Shown here piece by piece: positions 55,597 through 64,000 of a stretch of 64,000 bases of DNA. The translations under genes were made by a program, and so were the position numbers. The stretch's first letter is position 1, and every line of letters starts with the position of its first letter. Where the stretch lies: the NCBI GenBank assembly GCA_030280995.1, contig JASXTE010000011.1, positions 21,757,817 through 21,821,816 of the forward strand, read 5' to 3'. Origin of the DNA: Hemileia vastatrix (taxonomy: Eukaryota > Basidiomycota > Pucciniomycetes > Pucciniales > Zaghouaniaceae). The notes below the pieces were generated by a model that ran no database searches, was not told the DNA's origin, and worked only from the letters and a program-made list of their open reading frames with translations.

Positions 55597-56199
55597 CACA
55601 TATATGAAAGAAAATATATACAAGTAGCATGGAAAGCTGATCTAGACAGCTACAGGACAATGACAAAATTAAACCAAGTAGTGAAAAACACCAAGGTAGT
55701 TCAGTTAGGTGGCAAGCACAAGGATGACAAGAAGTCTTAATATTCTCACATGTTTTTCATAATGTTCTTAATTATAAATAAATCTAGTGTCCCAAGATAT
55801 TCCACCATAAATATTTTGTTATCTTGACTTTTTACCAGTAATTACAAGGTATTTTTTCTGACAAATAAATTGAAAAATTTTACATGTTGATATCTTCCTC
55901 ATTTCAATATAGAATATGCAATATTGAGACTCATGCATTTAATTGAGAATGCAAAATATGAATATTCATTGTCAGCTTGATACTGGAATATTTATAATAA
56001 CAAGCATTTTTGTGTTTGCTGATGAAAATATTTATTCCTGACACGATATACTGAAGGACAAGACTGATGTGTCTTGAGACTGAAGAAATAAAGCAAGTTC
56101 ATATTAGAGTACGGCCATTTTTCAAGTCCTTAAAAAAACATCTTGACAATTTTACTTGAAAATATTGTTGAGCGCTTAACCAACACAAATACTATTACA
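55597..56199. other. Upstream region of the URI-like gene
   Basis: AT-rich, no complete gene. A 35-codon coding-like piece (55628-55738, WKADLDSYRTMTKLNQVV to HKDDKKS-stop) could be the end of a displaced gene, but I do not recognise it. No exon encoding a prefoldin domain was found here. Confidence 0.35.
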
Positions 56200-58344
56200 A
56201 TGCAGAAAAAAGTAAGTATTGGAACTAGAAGAAGCATTCCAACTGACTTATCTCTCGATCCCTGATTTTAGTTCAATTCTACTTTTTTCGAAGACTCCTC
56301 TGCTGGCTTTCATTCCATTTTGGAGGATTCCCTTCCTTCAGGATGGTCCATCAACGAGCGTGGTGAAATTTTGAACGAAGAAGGCTTAGCTGTTGTTAAC
56401 ATTGAGGAAGAAGTCGATTCCGATACATATCCATTCTCTTCCTCTGAAATACCTGATGAAGACTCCCAAAGTCTAATAGATGCAGCACCCACAAAACGAA
56501 TCCGGAAATTTGATTCCGACTCCACAGCCGCATTTCTTGATCAATTAGAACTAGAAGAAGCCCGTGAACAAGAAGCTCAGATGCTTGCAAAGCAAGAGTC
56601 AGATGAAGCAGAGAGTCAAGCAACATTGATTGATATTTCCAAGGACGTGATCAGCCCACCAAAAAAAGCCTCTTGCTATTCTGAAGATGAAGGTGACTGG
56701 GGTAAGACAGGTTTGGATGGTTTGAATGGTTTTTTCTGTTCTAAGCCAAGGCCTTCTCAACTGCGAACTCAACTCTCTAGCTCTAACTTGCACACAAAAC
56801 TGGATCCTGTCTTACCTCCGAAAAAATTCGATGATCTCCAAGTAAATCATGCCCCGGATTCGAAGAATGGGCCTAAACAGGCCAAAAAATCAGTTTCTTT
56901 TGCGCCCGACACTAAGCCAGATACTTCTTCTATTCCCAAAGCTCCTCCCACATTTGAAAATGTAGCCATCGGTGAAATCATTGAGCATGCAGTTAGCCTC
57001 CCTACCGCCACAGTCCCTTCTTTGAAGCAAATCAATGGAAGAAATGCGCATCTAAATCCACGGCTTGCTGCACTTCTTCCGAGCTCTTATATTAAATCAC
57101 AGAAGGTTGTTGCCTCAAATACTATCTGCAATAAATTCAAAATTTCAGAAGATGAAGCAGAGCAGGAACAAATATCCGATGAAGAGGATGTACTAAGTGA
57201 TATCAATGAAGAAGAGGATACTGAAGAGGGTGACGTGATTTCCGATGATGAGGTAGATGATTCCAGTGAAGAAAATTTCCCTTTGGAAGCTCAGACCTCT
57301 TGGCCTCCAGATGACGTAGATTTGCAAACTGTTTTGGATATCCGAGAAGCTGCTTTGCAGTATCATACCAAACGCCAAGGTCTTGGATTAGGGGTGGGAA
57401 CCGGGCCTTTAGGTGGCTTCGGTCAACCTCTTGATGGGCAACAGCAAGAAACAGAATGGGTTCCCCTTGATGCTCAACCTTGTGTCCCCGGACTGTCTAA
57501 AAATCCTAATACAACTTCAAGGTTTAAGCAAGGCAGATTGAGGGATCCACTTCCTCTGCCTCAACTAGCTGAAAGTGGTTTGATGCTTGATGGCAAACTT
57601 TTTGGTAGTGTTCCTCTTGTCAATGATAAAGAAGCACATGCTGCGGTTTATGAGCTTCCTAGTCGCACTGAGGAATCCACAGATATTGACGAGGATTTAA
57701 GTAAAGAGGAAATGGATTTACTTACCGCTAGGTTACAGATTTTAGGTATGGATGAAGAAACTCGACTAGCTGCTGAAAATGCAGGAAGTTCATTACTTGG
57801 ATGGATGGAAAAAATTCGTAAAGGTGAAGTTGTGTTGGATGATGAGGAAGAAGCTTTTCAATTAAGTCAGAAGACTACAATTGATGATTTAGATAAACTA
57901 GACTTAATAAATTCACCACGAAATCCCCTCAAAGGCCAACTGGAAATGCCCCCAGAAATTAAAACTGCTCCGAAACGTAGATCGGATACCAATTCATCTG
58001 CACCAAGAATAAGCAGCTGCAAAAGTCCTAAACCTGAGGCGGGGAACCAGCAACAAAACAAAATATCAAACAAGTGTGTTATCTGCATAAGTTTATTTAC
58101 TTGTATTTTACTCTTAATATAATGTCTTTTCACAATACTGATTTGATATATTCTTCATCTGAAATCAATTATTGCATCCTCAAGCATTACAAACAAAAAT
58201 CTAGTGCCCGAGTTATCTTTGCCCTCAAACCCAGTTTTCCAAAACCCTAATGAGCCTCATAGATCTTTTAATTCACTCTTCAAGCATAATGGACAGCCCC
58301 CATCGGCTAAAAAAGTATCCCGGTTCAAAGCAGAGCGAATGTAA
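56200..58344 (+). CDS. URI1/Bud27-like protein (DUF3835 C-terminus), no prefoldin domain seen
   Basis: Three exons, 56200-56211, 56272-58073 and 58185-58344 (1974 nt, 657 aa). The first intron (56212-56271) has GTAAGT, a CTGAC branch and TTTTAG; the second runs GTGTGT to CAAG. The start ATG (context ACAATGC) is the first in frame after an upstream stop. Visible parts: GEILNEEGLAVVNIEEEVD near residue 35 (the segment that follows the prefoldin domain in URI proteins), a KKSVSFAPDTKP motif, a long acidic stretch (EDEAEQEQISDEEDVLSD and on), and the C-terminus KKVSRFKAERM, the hallmark of DUF3835 in fungal Bud27. URI/Bud27 acts in the cytoplasm in assembly of RNA polymerases and translation. The usual N-terminal prefoldin-like domain is missing, so either a first exon lies further upstream or the gene is truncated. 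The second-intron boundaries could shift slightly. Confidence 0.68.
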
Positions 58345-59075
58345 ATGCTTAACTCTCCCGTAACACTATTCATTTATTTTTTCAGTATATCACTTTTAAC
58401 ACCTCAGAAAAATATTGCGACGTGGCTCAACAGCTTTTAATTCATATTTTTCACCTATCTTTTTATAAACGGTCATTTGTAACTCCTATATAACTAATTG
58501 ATAAATCCTAATTGAAACATGCATGTCATTAAAATAATATAGCTAGCTAGTATATTCAAATATCCTGCTAAAGTATCAAACCAATTCTACTACTATGATT
58601 AAACTTGAAAAAATCATTCAATAAGGTATGTGGAAGAAAACAATATCTACCATTAGAAAAATGACTTTGTAACCAAATTTTGCATGATATATATGACATG
58701 ACTGATACCCAAAAATGATTGATTTTTTTATATGTCGAAAATCCATCCTGGGTTTCATATATGAATGTTTGGGGTAAGAAATGCATTTATATTAATGCTG
58801 AACTTCTAGCTTTGGCACTTCCACACCCCCTGATGATCCTCTGCATATATATCCAATGTTAGGCTTAAAGATGAGAAGAAATGAACAGAATTAAATAAAA
58901 ATAGGAATTTAAATTTTTTAAAATTTAAAAAAAATTTAAATTTTTTTAAAATTTAAAAACTAAAAACTAAAAAATTAAAAATTAGCAAGTATGTCATTCA
59001 AACACATTACAAATTTGATACCAAGTAATTCATTTTTATTTGAAGAACACCTGCCCAAAACATGTGTACTATAAT
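58345..59075. other. Spacer downstream of the URI-like gene
   Basis: About 730 bp, no gene. It contains an A/T-only palindromic stretch (58905-58985, AAATTTAAATTTTTT-type) just before the next LTR. Confidence 0.4.
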
Positions 59076-60247
59076 TTTCAGCCTAGGTAACCCCAGGACT
59101 GAGTATTTCTTATGTTTAAAATAGGATAACCTTAATTGCATTAAGCTTATAAGTTAAGTATATGGTTATGATACTTATATGGTTTTTATGCTTATATATA
59201 TATTTATTATACTATTATATGACTTATTTAGTTTAAATAGCTTATCCATAGCCCCATAATACTTATTAGGGTGCTAATGTAGTCAAAATATACTTATCTT
59301 AAGTGATATTAAGTAATTATAGACACACATAAGCTTATATATATGCATGAACCTCTTATTAAGTGAAATATGCAGTTATACTATGTATATATAGGTCTAT
59401 AAGAAGGTTTAACCCTCTAAATAGCCTATAAGCTTTATTTTTCTGCTTATTTTAGTGCATATGGACTTATTCAATGGACTCACCACACCTACATAAGCGT
59501 ATACACCTTTTTCAGATGCATATATCCAGTTTGGACTACATAATCTGCTTCCTTCAATGGATTTTCACTGATTTATGGGTTGGGATGTGATCACTGGGTC
59601 AATGTGGAGGCTTGAAGATGTTATTGAGGGCTTGGACATTTGATTTGGTTCCTTTATATGCTTTGGGTTTCATTTTATTCTCTTTGGATGAGTTATTTTA
59701 CTTGTTTCTTATGGTATCTGCTTTTGTCTGTTTTTTTCTATTTATGGTATGAGTGTATGGTATCATTAATTGTGATGGAGGGCCCTTACTGGAGGTCTGA
59801 GTGTTGAAACTTCTTGAAGTGGATGCCATGGGGGGGTGATGAGCCCTCACAGTGCTGTAATTGCCAGGGATAGAAGTGAAATCATCTGGATTGAAGTTCT
59901 GTGTACTCCAGTGGATTTTGGTATAAGTAAAGGAGAATTTGGCATGTTATTGGACATCACTTACTTACTACACATCAATTAAACAATATTAAACAATTAT
60001 TAGCATATAAAAATATACTTTAAAGCCCTTATAGATTGATTTTATCTTTATATTAGCTATAACTATATTTTATTAGCCTATTTCCCACCACTAGTCCACA
60101 CCAATCTAAATATTGTGAGTTAACAATTGAGTATAACAGTTTTATTAGTATTTCCCTGAGGTTCAATCTATAAATCATTTATTATTAACTATTAGTAAAA
60201 TTAATATTTACTATTAAATGATACTTGAGTGCTAGCATACACTGACA
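59076..60247 (+). repeat. 5' LTR of copy E (1172 bp)
   Basis: Same family as 13248-14423. The first bases read TTTTCAGCCTAGG instead of TGTCAGCC, and it ends ACACTGACA. The uninterrupted TATATTAGCTATAAC at 60050-60064 shows the empty site of the Harbinger insertion in copy C. Confidence 0.88.
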
Positions 60248-60841
60248 ATTGGGGGTCTTTCCTAATTTATTACTTACTATTTTAGTATAACCTGAGGACA
60301 TGATTTTTACTCTATTATAGCTCATTTAAACTTAATATTTGGGTCTTCATCACATTATTGGATCATAATAACTCAGTAATTGGCGAAAAGAACCCTTTAA
60401 ATAACTGTACTAATTTTTATTAAATAATAATTAGGTATTTACAGCAGTAACTGTACCCAATATATACCCAATTTTACTTGGTATTTGGTCACCAATATGA
60501 CACCCAATTAAATTGGTATTTGGTTAAAGGTTGGTAATCTAATTACTCACTATCATAAATGTCTAATTAAACTTATCATATAAGTTTTAACAGATTTTTT
60601 CAAATTTTTATTATATTTTATTTAAATAAATAAAAATATAGATAAAGGGTAAGCTGCAGTGTTTTTATAAGTATTTAAATTACTAATATTTGTTTTCTAC
60701 TTATTTCCACACAGTTTTTTCCTTATTTAGGCATATTGAATAGTTATTTTAGACCTTTTGAGTGCTCCAAAGGACAATGTAAGGGGTAAAACTGCTTTTA
60801 ATACCAGGTCTAAAGCTAAATAAATGTACCAGGACATAAAT
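60248..60841 (+). other. Leader of Ty3 copy E
   Basis: Untranslated. Begins ATTGGGGGTCTTTCC and is homologous to 38013-38601. The sequence TACCAGGACATAAATATGG at its end marks the Gag start. Confidence 0.6.
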
Positions 60842-62900
60842 ATGGAAGGACAGTCTTACCCTCAGCCAGAAAAGTTAAGCATAGAATAAAATTATGCCCT
60901 CCTAAAAAAGGTAAATATAAAGAAGAAATCACTTCCTCTACAGGATGAACTGTCCCACTTGGCCAGACAAGTCCTGAAGCTGGAGGAATCCAAGTATTCA
61001 ATCATCAAGTAGGTGGAGGAAGTGCAGAACAATTCCAGGTTAGTATTCCAGAAATTGAATCAAACCCTGGCAGAATTGAAGGGAAGAAAAAAAACAGCCA
61101 CACCCTACCCCAGAAGGATCAAATCAGTCTTAGGACAAGATCTTGGTAGAAAAATGGAAGTGGGATTGGTTTCACCAACAATGGGTCAGTCACAACTGCA
61201 ACAGGGATCCAGCTCCTCACCAGATAACTTCCAATCACCCCTTCAAACCAAAGCCAAAGCGCCAAAATCCAGGGCTTGTTCCCATCCTTTGGTAAGTAAA
61301 TAAGCTTCTAATATTGTACATAATACTGAGTATTACAATGCAGGTACTTTATTTGATAAAAAATTCATACAGAAAATTGAGGAGGACTTAATAAAATTGG
61401 GCTTTGAAGTAGATACACCTGATTTATCTTTTGTCAATAACAATAGTAACTTTTATGATAATAATACAGTTAAATCTCAGTTACCACCACATATCAGCAA
61501 GCTGAGAACTTCACTAAATAGTGAAGAGTTTGAAAAGAAAGATTTTGAGTATTTTAATAAAAATCCAACTGTTCATAGAATTGTTTCAGCATTATGGAGT
61601 AAAATGACTGAGTGAGAGGAGCAATTAATTAAGCTCATAAGTGAAACAATTTTTTCCTTAAAATTGAGTATTTCTCAATGGGAAAAAAAACAAAGAATTA
61701 GGGAAAGAACACTTTTCTCTAACCCTTAAGTATGATTCTTTAAGTGATAAACATAGTGAGCTTTCAAACAAATTCATTGAGTTAGAAAAATTGTATAAAG
61801 CACATTAATTAAACTATGAATCAAGAAAAAAATTATCTTTTTCACAAACAAATCAAACTGTCTCTGATTTTTTAAAAAGGTTAACTAAAATTGAGATTGA
61901 AAATTCTAATCTACTAATGAATCAGGACAATCAAAAGTACACACAGTATAATAATAATCCTTTTATTTAGAAAAATAAATCTCAATCACTCCCATTGCCA
62001 AAAAAAAGTAAAAACATCTGGTGAAAGTTTCAAATCTGAAAGAACAAATTTGAGTCACAAATCAGTACAAGAGGAAATACAAGAACATTTATCTAAAGTA
62101 AATGAGTTATTTAATTTTCCCAGTATTAGTGATATTAAATATAAACAGAAGAGTTGGCCAAAAATTTACAAGTACCCAACTTATGTTTTTGAAGCCAGCT
62201 CTGATTGGCAACATTTTATTCAAAAAATTGACAATTTTAAATTCTCATAAAAGTAACCAGATGAATAGATAACATCAAAGCTAATTTCATTATTTAAATA
62301 TCTTGCTTTATTATGGTTTGAAACTGTACTAAGTAAGGTTAAAGATTACTCTTAAGCTGAATGGAAACAACTAATTGAAAAAACAATGTGGAGGTTCTAA
62401 ATTTAGACTAGCTCAGCAAAGATTATATGAGAAAACAAGGTATAATCCATTGAATTTTGACAAACCTATTGTATTTTTAATGAATTTAAATAAGATATTA
62501 AAAACCACTGAACGAAATATGGATTTTAACTTATAGAAAGATAAAATAATATATAAATTACCTATATTTACCATAGACATTTTTGTAGCTAGAACAATAA
62601 TGGTTAATGGATACTCTGAAATTATTAATCTTTGTAATGAAATACTATTAAACCATAATTATGAAGCAAGGTACACTACTTATAAACAGAGTACTGAACC
62701 TGTAAAAATTCAAAATTCAAAACCACTCCAGGAAAAATAGAAAAAATCTACTGCCCCAGTAGTACCTAAGAATTATGAGACAAATACTTGTTATAAGTGT
62801 AATAAGCCTTGGGTTAAGGGTCACAAGTGTGAGAAAAATATAAATATTGTTTTGAATAAGCAAGAATTTGAAAATGAAAAAAAAGTAAAGATTCAAGTGA
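60842..62900 (+). pseudogene. Gag of copy E
   Basis: Starts ATGGAAGGACAG at about 60842. ORF1 homology (FQKLNQTLAELKG, WKWDWFHQQW) reaches 61290 and is followed by a shifted ORF2 (IEEDLIKLGFEVDTPDL near 61390). At least a dozen stops and shifts follow. The capsid segment WPKIYKYPTYVFEASSDW lies near 62160. The zinc knuckle CYKCNKPWVKGHKC (near 62790) is the only intact one among the related copies. Confidence 0.78.
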
Positions 62901-63184
62901 TTGTGACAGTGATATATATTATACAGTGATGAAAATGAGGTCTATATATTTGAAAATAATTTTTTTATCTTTTAAAATCCAATATTAAGTATGGGCTCAA
63001 ATGTATCATTAATGAATTTTGACAATTCTGAGATCCTTAAAGATATACAAGCTGATAACTTAAGAATGACACCTATCACAGTTCCACAAATAATTTTTGG
63101 AGAAACTGTAAATATAGTATTGGATAAAGAAGTTTCTGGTTCTGTTGTTTCTGTATGTACATTGCAGAAAAATAATAGTGATTA
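62901..63184 (+). pseudogene. Protease start of copy E, interrupted
   Basis: Reads SLMNFDNSEILKDIQAD then NIVLDKEVSGSVVS, where the catalytic DTG is DKE (63123-63131), so it is inactive. Homology ends at 63184 where the next LTR starts. Confidence 0.8.
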
Positions 63185-64000
63185 TGTCAGCCAGGCTACT
63201 AGACTTACCCGGTAAAATAATTAATTATTTTACTGAGTTGAAGCCACACCTTTCTTCCTAATAATAGTTATTTATTTATTTACTTAAGTAGTACTTACAA
63301 TTAACTAAAGTTAAGTACAATAAGTAGTATAAATAAATAATATAAATAAAATGTCCCTTACAATTTTACTCCCTAACACCGTGCTCAAAAGTATATGTCA
63401 AAGGGAGTAAAATTAATAATAAATTTATAATATAAAAACTTTAAAACAATTATATTACCTCAGTGAGAGATCTGTAATCCCGTGAAAGTAATGTATTTGA
63501 TTATTTATTGTGTAATAATTGTGACAGTCCAAGGAATTCAAACTTTGTTGCTAATAAATTTGATGCCCTTGTTGACGTACTAATTTATTACTTTCTTATG
63601 TCATTTATGTACTCCTTTTTTCTTGTCATTCTTTTCTCTCACACTCACAGTAGACGGTGTAAATTCCTTACATTTTATTTTCTCATATTTTGCCTATAAA
63701 AGGCCTCTAATTTTGTGCTTTTCAAACCATTCTTTTATCACTTTACTTTTATTACCACGTATTACAACACAAAACTTATATTTTATATTTTATCACATTA
63801 GTATTTACAATAGCGTAATTCTAATCAATAGACTATAACAATATTAAAATTCTACCTCTATTATTTGAGTAACAAATCACTTAGATTAAGGAACACGTAC
63901 AAATCTTTGAGAATCCATTTAAAACCTTTAAAATCCTTGAAAAACTCCATACCAAATCTTCTAGACCAAAAGCTTACCTTGACAATTGAGGGCTTTCCGA
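63185..64000 (+). mobile_element. LTR of another TGTCAGCCAGG-family Ty3 element (runs off the window)
   Basis: LTR 63185-63984 (800 bp, TGTCAGCCAGG to CCTTGACA), homologous to 3478-4300. The 16 bases that follow, ATTGAGGGCTTTCCGA, resemble the sequence after the LTRs of copies C and E, so this is probably a 5' LTR with the element continuing rightward. Confidence 0.8.
63692..63704 (+). promoter_or_regulatory. LTR TATA box, GCCTATAAAAGGC
   Basis: Same 13 bases as at 4001-4013 in the related LTR. Confidence 0.6.

Larger units (their letters stand above)
59076..63184 (+). mobile_element. Decayed Ty3/Gypsy chromovirus copy E (5' part)
   Basis: 5' LTR 59076-60247, leader to about 60841, then Gag and the protease start with many stops. 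Closely related to copy C. It is cut inside the protease at 63184 by a different LTR. Confidence 0.88.

Noticed and set aside
55628..55738. Short coding-like piece ending HKDDKKS-stop upstream of the URI-like gene
   Set aside because: Only 35 codons, no start or splice partner found, and no family recognised; mentioned only within the spacer entry.
1..64000. Giant cargo element of the Starship type
   Set aside because: No tyrosine recombinase captain gene was seen, and each boundary is explained by a known LTR, LINE or TIR element.

Overview
The window looks like a piece of an AT-rich, transposon-packed fungal genome, most likely a basidiomycete and possibly a rust-type fungus. The evidence is short GT-AG introns (about 60 bp), chromodomain Ty3 elements, a Tad-like LINE, Tet-like dioxygenase and Myb-like gene families typical of basidiomycetes, and two host-type genes: a GPI-anchored Cys-rich secreted protein (25161-25860) and a URI1/Bud27-like protein (56200-58344). 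I saw no rRNA, tRNA or CRISPR.

Left third (1-24428): a chain of nested insertions. A plus-strand Ty3 chromovirus (1-4300) sits in the 3' end of a minus-strand Ty3 chromovirus (4301-12188). That element sits in a PIF/Harbinger transposon (12189-17004), which also holds a solo LTR (13248-14423). The Harbinger sits at the 3' end of an older, broken minus-strand Ty3 chromovirus (17005-24428), whose LTR carries a 958-bp MULE-like element.

Middle (24429-52110): a gene island with the GPI protein gene, then a minus-strand LINE split in frame by a 19.8-kb Ty3 element (29554-49339, 5-bp target duplication GAAGG). That Ty3 element was itself hit by a complete 7.3-kb PIF/Harbinger transposon (30537-37815), a 5.2-kb Copia element with 115-bp LTRs (38602-43831) and two CACTA-like miniature elements.

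Right part (52110-64000): degenerate tandem repeats, a third stray Harbinger Myb-like gene, a long foldback element, the URI-like gene, and a decayed Ty3 element (59076-63184) interrupted by the LTR of yet another Ty3 element (63185 onward).

The most interesting system is the Harbinger transposon. Besides its DDE transposase and Myb-like partner it carries a gene for a Tet-like 2OG-Fe(II) dioxygenase, a family linked to oxidation of methylated DNA bases. Two copies carry it. The differences between the copies are dominated by CpG to TpG/CpA changes, and several in-frame stops are TGA codons explained by CGA decay. This suggests the element lives in a CpG-methylated genome while carrying a possible methylation-modifying enzyme.
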